64,000 nt of DNA from Fodinibius sp. Rm-B-1B1-1 (lineage in GTDB: Bacteria > Bacteroidota > Rhodothermia > Balneolales > Balneolaceae), in the NCBI RefSeq assembly GCF_038594945.1, contig NZ_JBCFYD010000001.1, positions 744,001-808,000 on the forward strand. The letters run 5' to 3'. A model generated the notes under the pieces. The model had not been told where the DNA came from. It was given only the letters and a program-made list of their open reading frames with translations, and searched no databases. Positions 35,704 to 44,044 of the stretch are shown here, one piece after another. Made by a program: the position numbers and the translations under genes. Position 1 is the first letter of the stretch, and every line of letters starts with the position of its first letter.

Positions 35704-35718
35704 CAAAGCGTATCACCT

Positions 35719-36945
35719 TTGGAGAACAAACCAACCTATAAAACGGACGTATACATCGACGATTTTTCTGAGCCACCAACCATTTGGCAAACCATGCGCC
35801 GAACCCTTGACCCGAAAACAGTTGGCAAACATCTGGCCCTTTTTATCATCACTGTATTTACTGTTTCTTTTGCCGGAGCTGCTTTTGTAGGATTTACACC
35901 CTCATATTTTCCCCTCGGACTTCCTTCGCTATCCGACTTTTACCGCGGACTCCTTTTCGCCGGTCTTCTTTTAGGATTTCTGGGCGTGCACGAATTCGGC
36001 CACTATTTTGCGGCGCTATACCATCAGATAAAAGTAACCTTACCCTACTTTATTCCCATTCCGCTGGGCATTGGAACAGTAGGGGCTGTCATCCGCATCA
36101 AACAAAAAATTAACGATACCTATAAAATGTTTGATGTCGGTGCTGCAGGTCCATTGGCTGGATTTGTCGTCTCCCTTGTGGTGCTACTTTACGGGTTTTC
36201 CACTCTGCCCGATGCGAGCTACATCCAAAATTTTGCCGGACACGAATCCGTAAAAGAGTATGTAGCACAGAATGGCATCTATCCCGACAGTCCGCAACAA
36301 GAAACCAATGGAAATGTACTTATCGTTGGCAACACCTTACTGTATGGATTTTTAGCCTCCTTTTTCGAAAACGTGCCCCCCATGTGGGAAATGTATCACT
36401 ATCCCTTTTTATTTGCAGGATGGCTGGGACTCTTCTTCACGGCACTGAACCTAACGCCCATTGGTCAACTCGATGGGGGCCATATTTTATACTCTCTCTT
36501 GGGATTTAAAAAACACCAAACCGTAGCACGAATCTTTTTTGGCGTACTCGTCACACTGGGAGGAATTGAGGCTATACCCTTTATTCATCTATCCCTTGGT
36601 GAATATGCCTATTCATACGGTTTGTTGAGCTGGATAATTTGGGCAGGAGTGCTGATGATGCTTCTCCGAAAGGGTTTTCGTGATGATTTTGAGTGGATTT
36701 TACCAGTCTTCATCAGTTCATTAACCATTGCTGCATCATACCTGTTTTTTATCGTCGGCAACCTAACGACATCTGGCTCGCTTATCTGGGTCTTTTGGTC
36801 ATTTTTTATCGTCTTTTTTGTGGGAATTGAACATCCACCGGCACTCCGCGAACGCGAGCTTGACCCTACCCGAAAGACCTTAGGATGGCTTTGTATGGTG
36901 ATTTTTGTACTCTGTATTAGTCCCAATCCATTATATTTAATCTAA
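35719..36945 (+). CDS. Site-2 protease family intramembrane metalloprotease (M50)
   Basis: A polytopic membrane protease of 408 residues with the zinc motif HEFGH at 91-95 in a transmembrane segment. A second conserved motif, LTPIGQLDGGHIL, carries the metal ligand D252. Additional C-terminal helices after residue 280 resemble the plant EGY/S2P-like group. Such enzymes cut within the membrane, releasing anti-sigma factors or processing signal-peptide remnants. The start is uncertain: TTG at 35719 gives the coordinates here, and an ATG at 35794 would remove 25 residues. It starts 15 bases after arcA, so it may be cotranscribed with it, though no functional link is evident. Confidence 0.85.
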   Translation: MENKPTYKTDVYIDDFSEPPTIWQTMRRTLDPKTVGKHLALFIITVFTVSFAGAAFVGFTPSYFPLGLPSLSDFYRGLLFAGLLLGFLGVHEFGHYFAALYHQIKVTLPYFIPIPLGIGTVGAVIRIKQKINDTYKMFDVGAAGPLAGFVVSLVVLLYGFSTLPDASYIQNFAGHESVKEYVAQNGIYPDSPQQETNGNVLIVGNTLLYGFLASFFENVPPMWEMYHYPFLFAGWLGLFFTALNLTPIGQLDGGHILYSLLGFKKHQTVARIFFGVLVTLGGIEAIPFIHLSLGEYAYSYGLLSWIIWAGVLMMLLRKGFRDDFEWILPVFISSLTIAASYLFFIVGNLTTSGSLIWVFWSFFIVFFVGIEHPPALRERELDPTRKTLGWLCMVIFVLCISPNPLYLI

Positions 36946-36965
36946 CATCGTTTTCCTTATCTTTA
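36936..36965 (+). promoter_or_regulatory. Possible weak promoter of the small TPR lipoprotein
   Basis: TTTA (36936-36939), an 18-base spacer and TATCTTTA (36958-36965) loosely match the -33/-7 pair, one base short of consensus in each box. The element overlaps the end of the upstream site-2 protease gene and lies 34 bases before the ATG. Confidence 0.28.
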
Positions 36966-36999
36966 GGTTCATTTACAACCCCAAAACCCTATCACTTTA

Positions 37000-37419
37000 A
37001 TGCGTTATTTATTTCTCTCTCTCATTGCACTTCTTTTTATCTCATGCACTAACGAAACACCAAAAAATGTAGCTGAACGGGTAGACCAGCTTATTGCTGA
37101 AGACAATTATACCCAGGCACTCAACATTCTTAATGATGCCGATGCTGAAGAAACGGATACGAATCTGAACGAACTTAAGGAGAAAACGTACCTTAATTAC
37201 GGGCTGTATCTTGAGTATCGCGGTCCCGAAGGCAGTACCATGCGTGATCGTATGACATCGGCACTGGAACAGTATATTGAAGTGCTCAAAATCAATCCCG
37301 ATAACCAAAAGGCGCGGACCGAAATTGACCAGATTATGAGTATATACAGCACTATGCCTGATAAATCTCCCGGTGATGAAATTATTAGTGAACTTAACAA
37401 ACTGGGTTTTGATTATTAA
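37000..37419 (+). CDS. Small TPR-like lipoprotein
   Basis: A 139-residue protein with a signal peptide and lipobox cysteine C16 (LLFISC). The mature part is helical: VAERVDQLIAEDNYTQALNIL and TSALEQYIEVLKINPDNQKA match TPR-like repeats and suggest a protein-interaction scaffold. It lies 54 bases after the site-2 protease gene and ends at a strong terminator. No enzymatic motif was found. Confidence 0.72.
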   Translation: MRYLFLSLIALLFISCTNETPKNVAERVDQLIAEDNYTQALNILNDADAEETDTNLNELKEKTYLNYGLYLEYRGPEGSTMRDRMTSALEQYIEVLKINPDNQKARTEIDQIMSIYSTMPDKSPGDEIISELNKLGFDY

Positions 37420-37435
37420 TAAAAAGTGAAACAGC

Positions 37436-37480
37436 AAAAGGCAGAAGTACCTTACATTACACATTTACCATCTGCCTTTT
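37436..37480 (+). terminator. Terminator after the TPR lipoprotein
   Basis: AAAAGGCAGA (37436-37445) pairs exactly with TCTGCCTTTT (37471-37480) around a 25-base loop, ending in a T run. It closes the arcA-to-lipoprotein transcript. Confidence 0.7.
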
Positions 37481-37556
37481 CACACGGCCCAGTTAAAACT
37501 TATATTTAAAATGAGGGTCATTCTTTAACAAAAGCATAGTCAATAAACCCTAAAAC

Positions 37557-38027
37557 ATGTCCAACAACTCAACACCCACCATTAAGAACCGTAAAGCCCG
37601 TCACGAGTATCATGTCGAAGAAACATATGAAGCGGGTATTGTTCTAAGGGGAACAGAGGTAAAGTCACTCCGCGAAGGAAATGCCAGCCTTGGTGAAGCA
37701 TTTGCATATATTAAGAACGGTGAAGTTTGGCTCAACGGCATGTATATTAAACCATACAAGCATGCTACTTACGAAAATCATGATGAGCGCAGAGAACGTA
37801 AGCTGCTCCTTAATAAGCGCGAAATTCGTGAGATGGATAAAGCCGTTAACAAAAAAGGGTATACGCTGGCTCCGCTAAAAATGTACTTTAAAAAGGGCTA
37901 TGCTAAAATCCTTATTGGGATCGCCAAGGGTAAACAGAAACATGACAAGCGCCAAGACATTAAAGAACGCGATACGAAACGCGAGCTCGAGCGCAAATAC
38001 AAAGGCACCTACAAAGTTAACATGTAA
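37557..38027 (+). CDS. smpB: SsrA-binding protein (trans-translation)
   Basis: SmpB binds tmRNA and delivers it to stalled ribosomes. The 156-residue protein has the OB-fold signature IKNRKARHEYHVEETYEAGI, the block LRGTEVKSLREGNASL and the basic C-terminal tail that reads the empty mRNA channel (KQKHDKRQDIKERD). A TATATTTA box (37501-37508) 49 bases upstream is a plausible -7 element. No tmRNA (ssrA) gene was seen in the window. mtfA follows after 11 bases. Confidence 0.95.
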   Translation: MSNNSTPTIKNRKARHEYHVEETYEAGIVLRGTEVKSLREGNASLGEAFAYIKNGEVWLNGMYIKPYKHATYENHDERRERKLLLNKREIREMDKAVNKKGYTLAPLKMYFKKGYAKILIGIAKGKQKHDKRQDIKERDTKRELERKYKGTYKVNM

Positions 38028-38038
38028 CCGGCACTGCC

Positions 38039-38815
38039 ATGTTCGGCTTTAAAAAATGGCGGCGTAAACGCCTGCTTAACAAACCTTTTCCCGAAGATTG
38101 GCTCCCCATTCTTAAAACTAATGTTCCTTATTACAAACATTTGCCCGGCGATCTTCAGAAAAAGCTACAGGGACTTACCCAAATTTTTATCGCGGAAAAA
38201 CAGTTTGAGGGTTGTGCCGGACTTGAACTAACAAATGAAATTAGAGTCAGCATTGCAGCCCAGGCATCCATACTGTTGTTGGGTATTGATGACCTTTCTT
38301 ACTTTTATGAAGATCTGCGCTCGGTACTCGTATATCCCCAAAAGTATGTAGCTAAGGTAAAACAGCGCAACAACGGCTTTTTTGTAGAGGAAGGATTTGA
38401 ACAACGTCATGGCGAAGCTTGGTCGCACGGCTATGTTATCCTGGCCTGGGATGAGGTTCAAAAAGGAGCTTCAGATATCCATGACGGTGAAAACTTAGTA
38501 TTTCATGAGTTTGCCCACCAGCTGGATTACGAATATGGTGCTACGGAACAAATTGAACATCGAGCAACAGATTCACACTTTCTCTCGTGGGCACGTATCG
38601 TAGGTGACGAGTACCAAAAATTTTTAACGAGCATCCAACAAAATCAACAAACGCTCATTGATCACTACGGAGCCACTAATTTAGCCGAGTTTTTTGCTGT
38701 AATAACCGAACTGTTTTTTGAGCGGCCCATAGATTTAAAAAAGAAACATCCGCAGCTATATCAACAGCTCTCAAAATTCTATCAGCAAGACCCTGCCAGC
38801 TATAGCAAACCGTAA
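38039..38815 (+). CDS. mtfA: MtfA-like zinc-dependent peptidase (M90)
   Basis: MtfA is a cytoplasmic zinc peptidase; in E. coli it sequesters the glucose repressor Mlc and modulates PtsG. This 258-residue protein has the family start FKKWRRKRLLNKPFPEDW and the M90 active site HEFAHQLD at 156-163. The flanking signature FVEEGFEQRHGEAWSHGYVI and a downstream NLAEFFAVITELFFERP are also present. The gene follows smpB by 11 bases, so they are probably cotranscribed. It is not known whether Mlc has a homologue here, so the peptidase call is firmer than the regulatory role. Confidence 0.88.
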   Translation: MFGFKKWRRKRLLNKPFPEDWLPILKTNVPYYKHLPGDLQKKLQGLTQIFIAEKQFEGCAGLELTNEIRVSIAAQASILLLGIDDLSYFYEDLRSVLVYPQKYVAKVKQRNNGFFVEEGFEQRHGEAWSHGYVILAWDEVQKGASDIHDGENLVFHEFAHQLDYEYGATEQIEHRATDSHFLSWARIVGDEYQKFLTSIQQNQQTLIDHYGATNLAEFFAVITELFFERPIDLKKKHPQLYQQLSKFYQQDPASYSKP

Positions 38816-38834
38816 TCTCGGTAGCCGCTTTTAA

Positions 38835-39341
38835 TCACCGAATTGAAACGCTTGTATTTAGTTCGGGATTATTTTTTAGCGTCTGATAAATCACGCAATA
38901 CCGCTCAGTCAATTCGATAAGCTTTTCTATTCTTTTGCCAGAGGCCGCTGTGTCTAACTCAAAATTCAAGGTGATAGATTTAAAACCTACCGGTGCCTCT
39001 TTTGATACAGCCATTGTCCCCCTGAAATCAAGTACCCCTTCTGCCCGAACGGTTCCCTCGGCAATCTCAATCTCCATGGCGGTTGCTACCGATTTTAACG
39101 TCACCCCCGCACAAGCAACGAGCGCTTCCAATAGCATATCACCAGAACAGGTTTGCGTGCCATCGCCCCCCGTTGCCGGATGTAATCCTGCTTCTACCTC
39201 ACCCGCATCCGTTGGAACATTACAGGCAATACCCTCTCCTAACTTTCCCTCAGCCTCCAAGATCCATTCGGCTTTTTCGGGACTCGTCTTGTATTTTTCC
39301 TTAAGTGGAGCTTGAACCGCACGTAATTCTTCCTTATCCAT
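38835..39341 (-). CDS. OsmC family peroxiredoxin-like protein
   Basis: The 168-residue protein belongs to the OsmC/Ohr superfamily. The two redox cysteines are visible as TCSGDMLLEALVACAGVT and ERYCVIYQT. OsmC proteins reduce organic hydroperoxides. An exact -7-like box lies 36 bases upstream, and the gene is divergent to the cytochrome c lipoprotein on the same strand side. Its N-terminal RAVQAPLKEKYKTSPEKAEW block marks the DUF-type OsmC subgroup common in Bacteroidota. Confidence 0.88.
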   Translation of the reverse strand: MDKEELRAVQAPLKEKYKTSPEKAEWILEAEGKLGEGIACNVPTDAGEVEAGLHPATGGDGTQTCSGDMLLEALVACAGVTLKSVATAMEIEIAEGTVRAEGVLDFRGTMAVSKEAPVGFKSITLNFELDTAASGKRIEKLIELTERYCVIYQTLKNNPELNTSVSIR

Positions 39342-39376
39342 GATCGATTTTTCCTTTATTCTATCTCAATTTCGGT

Positions 39377-39384
39377 CAAAAATA
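39377..39384 (-). promoter_or_regulatory. -7 promoter box of the OsmC gene
   Basis: On the minus strand TATTTTTG matches TAnnTTTG exactly and lies 36 bases before the ATG. No clear TTTG was found at -33, so only this element is claimed. Confidence 0.4.
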
Positions 39385-39411
39385 AGTGATCTCAAGACCG
39401 TATCCCACCTA

Positions 39412-39939
39412 TTATTTTTGAGATGTCGCTACCGGCATATTTTGTGGGAATAATGACAAATATGGAGTCTGGGGTTCTAATTCCGGGCTTATTGCCAAGG
39501 GAACGTGCTCACCTTTGGGGCCCAGCGATTTTATATATACATAAATTGCGCGCATATCTTCTTCACTCATCCTATTAACGTTCATCCATGGCATCGGTGG
39601 TAAAGCTTTCCGATTCTTCAGTGTTTTTACCCACGTTTCTTCATCCCATTCCTGAACACGCAACCGCAAGTTCGTAGGATAGGTCGTTCCCCATGGGCCC
39701 CGCCAACCTACGGCAGACCCCATCAGCCAATCTTCTTCAGGCACTTGTCCGCCCATCATCAAGTATCCATCTGTGTGACAATCATTGCAACCCGTAATAG
39801 TTACCAAATACTTACCTGCTTCAATGGGATTATCCCATTTTACATGTAGCGTCTCAATCACCTCATCTTGTTCAGCTTGTGCAGAACAACCTGTTAACAC
39901 TGTGACCACTAATAACCCCACAACTAATTCTTTTTTCAT
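39412..39939 (-). CDS. Cytochrome c domain lipoprotein
   Basis: A 175-residue exported lipoprotein with lipobox cysteine C18 (VLTGC) and a single haem c site CNDCH (C51, C54, H55). A later PPMPWMN gives a candidate axial methionine. It would sit on the periplasmic face and carry electrons. The arrangement GCNDCHT-DGYLMMGGQVPE resembles small cytochrome c proteins linked to dehydrogenases or oxidases in this phylum. It is followed by the OsmC gene in the same direction. Confidence 0.85.
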   Translation of the reverse strand: MKKELVVGLLVVTVLTGCSAQAEQDEVIETLHVKWDNPIEAGKYLVTITGCNDCHTDGYLMMGGQVPEEDWLMGSAVGWRGPWGTTYPTNLRLRVQEWDEETWVKTLKNRKALPPMPWMNVNRMSEEDMRAIYVYIKSLGPKGEHVPLAISPELEPQTPYLSLFPQNMPVATSQK

Positions 39940-40086
39940 ACTCTCTTCTCCCTTATTTTGATATTTTTCCGAGTTTTATCAACTCAATTATATTTTATAA
40001 ATATACTTTACCTTTCGATATCATGGAAGAAAATATTACGTGTTAACATTCTGTTTTTACTTATGTTGCATTCCCATTGAAAGCCA

Positions 40087-40115
40087 AAAGGCCGCCCTGT
40101 TAAGGCAGCCTTTTG
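40087..40115 (-). terminator. Terminator of RNase P RNA
   Basis: AAAAGGC (40087-40093) and GCCTTTT (40109-40115) close a stem with an internal GCC/GGC pair. On the minus strand it is followed by T-rich text, 14 bases past the RNase P RNA 3' end. Confidence 0.75.
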
Positions 40116-40129
40116 ATGTAGTTTCTAAG

Positions 40130-40476
40130 GATGATCTGTAAGCCGAATTCTGTATCCCGACAGCTGTCAGGATGGCAATCATTTATCTGGTCCCCAAATT
40201 ACTTTGGGGCTCGAGCACTCTACCCGGCTGTATTGCGACGAGCAACGCACAGCCTGCATGAGCTTGCACCCCGTGAGGTTTGCCATGCCTCCGAATGTTA
40301 CCACCGGAGCGGTGAGCTCTTACCTCGCCTTTTCACCTTTTCCCCAACGAATCAGGGTAGTCTATTTTCTGTGGCACTGGCTAACCGGTTTCCCGGATCT
40401 TCCCGTTAGGAAGCACGGTGCTCGTAGGTGTTCGGACTTTCCTCACGCTATGCAGCGAGCGATTGCCCGATCATCC
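40130..40476 (-). ncRNA. rnpB: RNase P RNA
   Basis: The minus strand begins GGATGATCGGGCAATCGC and ends CAGATCATCC, so the outer P1 stem (GGATGATC with GATCATCC) closes the molecule. The conserved 5' region GAGGAAAGTCCGAACACC and the 3' conserved block ACAGAATTCGGCTTACAG, both universal in bacterial RNase P RNA, are in place, as is the GCCGGGTAGAG segment. The length of about 347 bases is normal. The RNA is the catalytic part of the enzyme that trims tRNA 5' ends. It has its own terminator. Confidence 0.94.
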
Positions 40477-40514
40477 TAAATAATATGTTAAAGAACATCT
40501 GCTCAAAAAACGAA

Positions 40515-40551
40515 AAGATGTACAATATCGTATATAAATACTGTACATCTT
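40515..40551 (-). terminator. Terminator of the coiled-coil/Nif3 pair
   Basis: AAGATGTACA (40515-40524) pairs exactly with TGTACATCTT (40542-40551). On the minus strand a T-rich tail follows, 28 bases past the stop codon of the coiled-coil protein. Confidence 0.65.
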
Positions 40552-40578
40552 CAAAATACCACTAAACCAACAAAATTA

Positions 40579-41313
40579 TTACAACGACAGCTCCTCTTTG
40601 GCTGTTTCGAAAAATGATGGATGCACCACAATGCGTCCACTGTTTTCGTCAATAATAATTTTATTCTTTTTGCGAACCTCAACCTGAGTTTGCGGAGGCA
40701 ACGCCATCCCTAAAGCTGCACCACGCTCCATGGGTACAACAGCAAGTCCATTTGATAGTCCATTGCGTAAACGCTTATAGCTTTTCAGATAACGTTCATC
40801 AATATTTTCTTCGACCTCTTCACGCTTCTCTAAAAGCATATCTTCTTCTTTCTGCGTATCCTTCTTGACCTCTTCAAGATTTTCATTTTTTTCTTCATGA
40901 AGCTCTTTGGTATCCTCCAACTTTTCTTGAAGTTCTTCCATCTCAGGACCGACCTCTTCAAGACGGTTTGTGATCTCTTCCAAACGAGACTCAGAATTTT
41001 CAATAACCTGCTTTTGCGACTCGATCTCTTTGGTCAACGCGTCATATTCGCGGTTATTCCGGACCGACATCTGCTGCTCTTCGTACTTCTCCATCTTATT
41101 TTGGGCATCTTCAATCTCAAGCTCCAGGTTATCGCGCTCAACCTTCAGCTCTTTTTCCTCTTCCTCAAGCCGACTGATCTTTGCCTCAAGTCGATTTATA
41201 TCGGTTTCGATATCCAGAATTTCCTCCGGCAAATCGCCACGCAGCTGCTTAAGCTCGTCTATTCTGCTGTCGATATATTGAAGATTTGCTAATTGTTGTA
41301 GTACTTCTTCCAT
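40579..41313 (-). CDS. Coiled-coil CT398-like protein with lost zinc ribbon
   Basis: A 244-residue protein predicted almost entirely as coiled coil from about residue 10 to 180 (heptads rich in Glu and Lys). It matches the C4-type zinc ribbon family (CT398/DUF164) that normally ends with four cysteines. Here the terminal block reads GAALGMALPPQTQVEVRKKN and later DENSGRIVVHPSFF, where the usual GAC.GC and CPxCGRIL cysteines are absent, so it cannot bind zinc that way. Family members are usually found beside Nif3, as here (gap of 39 bases), and the two are likely cotranscribed. Confidence 0.85.
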   Translation of the reverse strand: MEEVLQQLANLQYIDSRIDELKQLRGDLPEEILDIETDINRLEAKISRLEEEEKELKVERDNLELEIEDAQNKMEKYEEQQMSVRNNREYDALTKEIESQKQVIENSESRLEEITNRLEEVGPEMEELQEKLEDTKELHEEKNENLEEVKKDTQKEEDMLLEKREEVEENIDERYLKSYKRLRNGLSNGLAVVPMERGAALGMALPPQTQVEVRKKNKIIIDENSGRIVVHPSFFETAKEELSL

Positions 41314-41352
41314 AGATTATATTACGTCGTTTATTCCTGCGGATTTTATTTA

Positions 41353-42411
41353 TTAAGCATCAGGTACATATACCTGCATAGGGTTGGTGATTACTTCGGT
41401 TTCAAGAACGTCAACATCTTCAAATGCTTCCGTTAGTTCTTGCTGAAGGGCCGCCACCACTGGCACTTCACTTTCATAATGGCCTACATCGACCAGTAAA
41501 AAATTATCAGTATCAGTAAAATAATCGTGATATTTAATATCAGCTGTTACAAATGCCTGCGCTCCCTCTCCAATAGCAGTGCCCGTTAATGAAACCCCGG
41601 CACCGCCACATACAGCTACCTTTTTAATACGATCCACCGATCCCGAAAAACGTACTGCTGTAACATCAAGCGCATCAGCTACCGTATCCAAAAACTGTTG
41701 CTGAGTTAATCCTTTATCGCGATAAAACCCAACCACGCCCATACCTACATTCTTCGATGGGCTGGCAACTTCCATCACCTGGAAACTTCCATGATGAAGT
41801 AATCCATTTTTCTCAAGCTCTTTTTCCAACTCTGAAACATGATGTTCATCAATAATCGCCTCATAGGTATATTGATGATCTTTTTTGCCTTCTACCTTGT
41901 AATAATGCGCCTCTTCCGCTGAATAATAATTCAACAATTTAAGCACCGAATCACTTTCAGAATGATTCGTTGTAAGCACAATTTTTCGACTGATATTGTA
42001 GCTGTTATCCAAAAACTTAAGATTCTCGAGCCCCAACTCTTTGGCCAGTACAAATGAAACCCCATCAAGAGCTGCATCTAAATTAGTATGGGCGGCAATG
42101 AGCCCAATATCATTTTTTATCAGCTTAAAAATAATTTTACCCTGCTCATCGGTGGGATTAATACGATCAATACTTTGAAAAATGAGCGGGTGGTGTGCGA
42201 CGATTAAATCACAATCGTTCTCAAGAGCTTCGTTCACAACATCCAGCGTAACATCTAAACAGGTGAGAATCTTTGAAACTTGCTGGTTGGGATCTCCTAC
42301 GAGTAAGCCAACATTATCGTAGTCGAGCTTTGTGCTGGGCGGTGCCCACTGGTTTAGGAAGGTAGAAATATGCCGAACCTGAATATTCATCTGTGGTTTA
42401 TCGGCCCCCAT
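41353..42411 (-). CDS. Nif3-like dinuclear metal centre protein
   Basis: A 352-residue member of the Nif3/YqfO family. The metal-binding motifs LIVAHHPLIF, AAHTNLDAA and the C-terminal block FLLVDVGHYESEVP are present. The larger size with a middle insert (residues ~160-240) matches the long YqfO type. An alternative ATG at 42390 starts at MNIQVRHIST, the usual N-terminus. Reaction is unknown; some members are labelled GTP cyclohydrolase type 2, but that label is not reliable. It precedes the coiled-coil protein gene on the minus strand. Confidence 0.9.
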   Translation of the reverse strand: MGADKPQMNIQVRHISTFLNQWAPPSTKLDYDNVGLLVGDPNQQVSKILTCLDVTLDVVNEALENDCDLIVAHHPLIFQSIDRINPTDEQGKIIFKLIKNDIGLIAAHTNLDAALDGVSFVLAKELGLENLKFLDNSYNISRKIVLTTNHSESDSVLKLLNYYSAEEAHYYKVEGKKDHQYTYEAIIDEHHVSELEKELEKNGLLHHGSFQVMEVASPSKNVGMGVVGFYRDKGLTQQQFLDTVADALDVTAVRFSGSVDRIKKVAVCGGAGVSLTGTAIGEGAQAFVTADIKYHDYFTDTDNFLLVDVGHYESEVPVVAALQQELTEAFEDVDVLETEVITNPMQVYVPDA

Positions 42412-42643
42412 GCTTTAGCATTCCTGTTTTATAGCACCTGAGGCGATACAAAAAAATATCAGAGTCGAAATAAAAAATACTCAGAGCGTGAACGGTCAAT
42501 TTACATTCGATTCTTTAATTCAGACCCTTAAAATACCATTTTAATCCCTTTCTTAAAAGCTTATTTTTAAGTAATTAAACCGCGTTGATCTATCAAGAAA
42601 TTATCTAAATCAGTATTAACCAAACGTTTCAAACACCCTTTTT

Positions 42644-43348
42644 ATGCCCAACGATATTTGTCACAATCTGGAAAACGTACAACAACGCATAACAAAAGCT
42701 TGCAAAGAAGCTGGCCGCAGCCCAGATGAAATTACTCTTGTTGCCGTAAGCAAAACCAAACCTGTTGATGACATCAAAGAAGCCTTTAAGTGCGGGCAGG
42801 TTCATTTTGGAGAAAATCGTGCCAGGGAATTGCAGGACAAAATGGAAGACTATGAAAATAACGAACTCCAGTGGCATATGGTCGGAAACCTGCAAACCAA
42901 TAAAATAAAATACATGGTTGAACGGGTGAACTGGATTCACTCTATAGAAAAGTCGAAGTACCTGAGTGAAATTGAAAAGCGTGCCTCCCGAATAGATCGC
43001 GTCATCAACACGTTAATACAAATAAATATTAGTGGCGAAGACCAAAAAAGTGGATGCGAACCCAAAGACCTAAAAGAAATTCTGAAATATGCACAAGGCC
43101 TTGACCATGTACGAGTTCGCGGCCTTATGGGGATGGCAACGTTTGTAGATCCCGAAGACGTGGAAAGCGTACGACCAGAATTTAAGATGCTTAGAAAGTT
43201 ACGGGATGACCATCGGAAGTACGAAGCTGAAAATGTAAGTCTTAACGAACTTTCGATGGGAATGACAAACGATATGGAAATTGCTATTGAAGAGGGCTCA
43301 ACAATGGTCCGGGTAGGACGCGCAATCTTTGGAGAACGTAACTACTAA
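42644..43348 (+). CDS. YggS-family PLP-binding protein
   Basis: The 234-residue protein has the YggS/PLPBP signature: VAVSKTKPVDDIKEA with the PLP-binding lysine K37, HFGENRARELQDK, WHMVGNLQTNK, and ELSMGMTNDMEIAIEEGSTMVRVGRAIFG at the end. YggS controls pyridoxal phosphate homeostasis and has no known catalytic reaction. The gene is upstream of the small membrane protein array with an 79-base gap, so transcriptional linkage is possible but not shown. Confidence 0.93.
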   Translation: MPNDICHNLENVQQRITKACKEAGRSPDEITLVAVSKTKPVDDIKEAFKCGQVHFGENRARELQDKMEDYENNELQWHMVGNLQTNKIKYMVERVNWIHSIEKSKYLSEIEKRASRIDRVINTLIQINISGEDQKSGCEPKDLKEILKYAQGLDHVRVRGLMGMATFVDPEDVESVRPEFKMLRKLRDDHRKYEAENVSLNELSMGMTNDMEIAIEEGSTMVRVGRAIFGERNY

Positions 43349-43427
43349 GTAAAATTATCGTTATAAGTACTTTCAATCTCACTAAGATTTAGTACATTAC
43401 TAATAGTAATTAACAGGGCAGATTATT

Positions 43428-43745
43428 ATGGCAGCATGGATCTGGGTACTTATTCCGCTTGTAGCAATTATCGGTGCTTTTATTATTGAGTATCAAAAAA
43501 ATAAAATGTCGATGATGAATCGGAGCCGGCAAAATGAAGAGGAAGTCGAAGACCTTCGTAAACTTGTTAATTCGCTTAAAGGACGTATTGAAAACCTGGA
43601 AGCGATCGCGGCTGGTGAACCCGATGATTTCTCGACTGGAGCGGGACGAGGAATGGAAGAAATTGAAATTGACGACTCATCAACCGTTAAGGAAAATGAA
43701 CAGGAAGTTTCTAATCTTGCAGACAAGAAGAGGAGCAAATCATGA
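43428..43745 (+). CDS. Small membrane protein with coiled coil, PspB-like, copy A of three
   Basis: A 105-residue protein with one N-terminal transmembrane helix (about 4-22) followed by a short coiled coil (38-62) and an acidic, flexible tail. The motif LKGRIENLEAIAAGE closes the coiled coil and is repeated in the next two genes. This layout, TM segment plus RxRIxxLE-type coil, resembles the phage-shock protein PspB, but similarity is short and the assignment is inference. The stop TGA overlaps the next ATG (ATGA), so translation of copies A and B is coupled. Confidence 0.8.
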   Translation: MAAWIWVLIPLVAIIGAFIIEYQKNKMSMMNRSRQNEEEVEDLRKLVNSLKGRIENLEAIAAGEPDDFSTGAGRGMEEIEIDDSSTVKENEQEVSNLADKKRSKS

Positions 43746-44044
43746 GTGGACCTGAATTTGTCGTTGCTATTGTTGCTATTTGTTGTGCTACCGGATTAAT
43801 CAAAAAATGGATGGATTCCCGAAATAACACATCCAGTCTTACAAAAAATGAGCTCGATAATCTTCAGAAGGAACTCCATCAGTATCAAAAGGAAATGAAA
43901 AAACGAGTTCAAAATCTTGAGGCCATTGTTGCCGAAGAGGATGGTGACAATGATGAGAAATCTGGGTACCAACAAATTGAAGCCTCCTCAACTGAGGGTA
44001 ATCTAACGAATGATCTTCAACAAAAAGAACAGGTATCATCATGA
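43742..44044 (+). CDS. Small membrane protein with coiled coil, PspB-like, copy B of three
   Basis: A 100-residue protein with an N-terminal hydrophobic segment (about 6-21), a coiled coil (33-58) and an acidic tail. The shared motif reads MKKRVQNLEAIVAEE. It overlaps the flanking genes by four bases on each side (ATGA), so all three are translated as a unit. Its N-terminus, MSGPEFVVAIVAICCATGLI, differs from copy A, showing that the genes are diverged paralogues and not recent duplicates. Confidence 0.8.
   Translation: MSGPEFVVAIVAICCATGLIKKWMDSRNNTSSLTKNELDNLQKELHQYQKEMKKRVQNLEAIVAEEDGDNDEKSGYQQIEASSTEGNLTNDLQQKEQVSS

Noticed and set aside
37420-37556. Possible tmRNA gene beside smpB
   Set aside because: The 137 bases hold a terminator and AT-rich text only, with no tRNA-Ala-like ends or tag peptide.
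40131-40479. Two overlapping plus-strand frames of about 90 codons
   Set aside because: They lie antisense to RNase P RNA over nearly its full length. The conserved RNA blocks explain the sequence.
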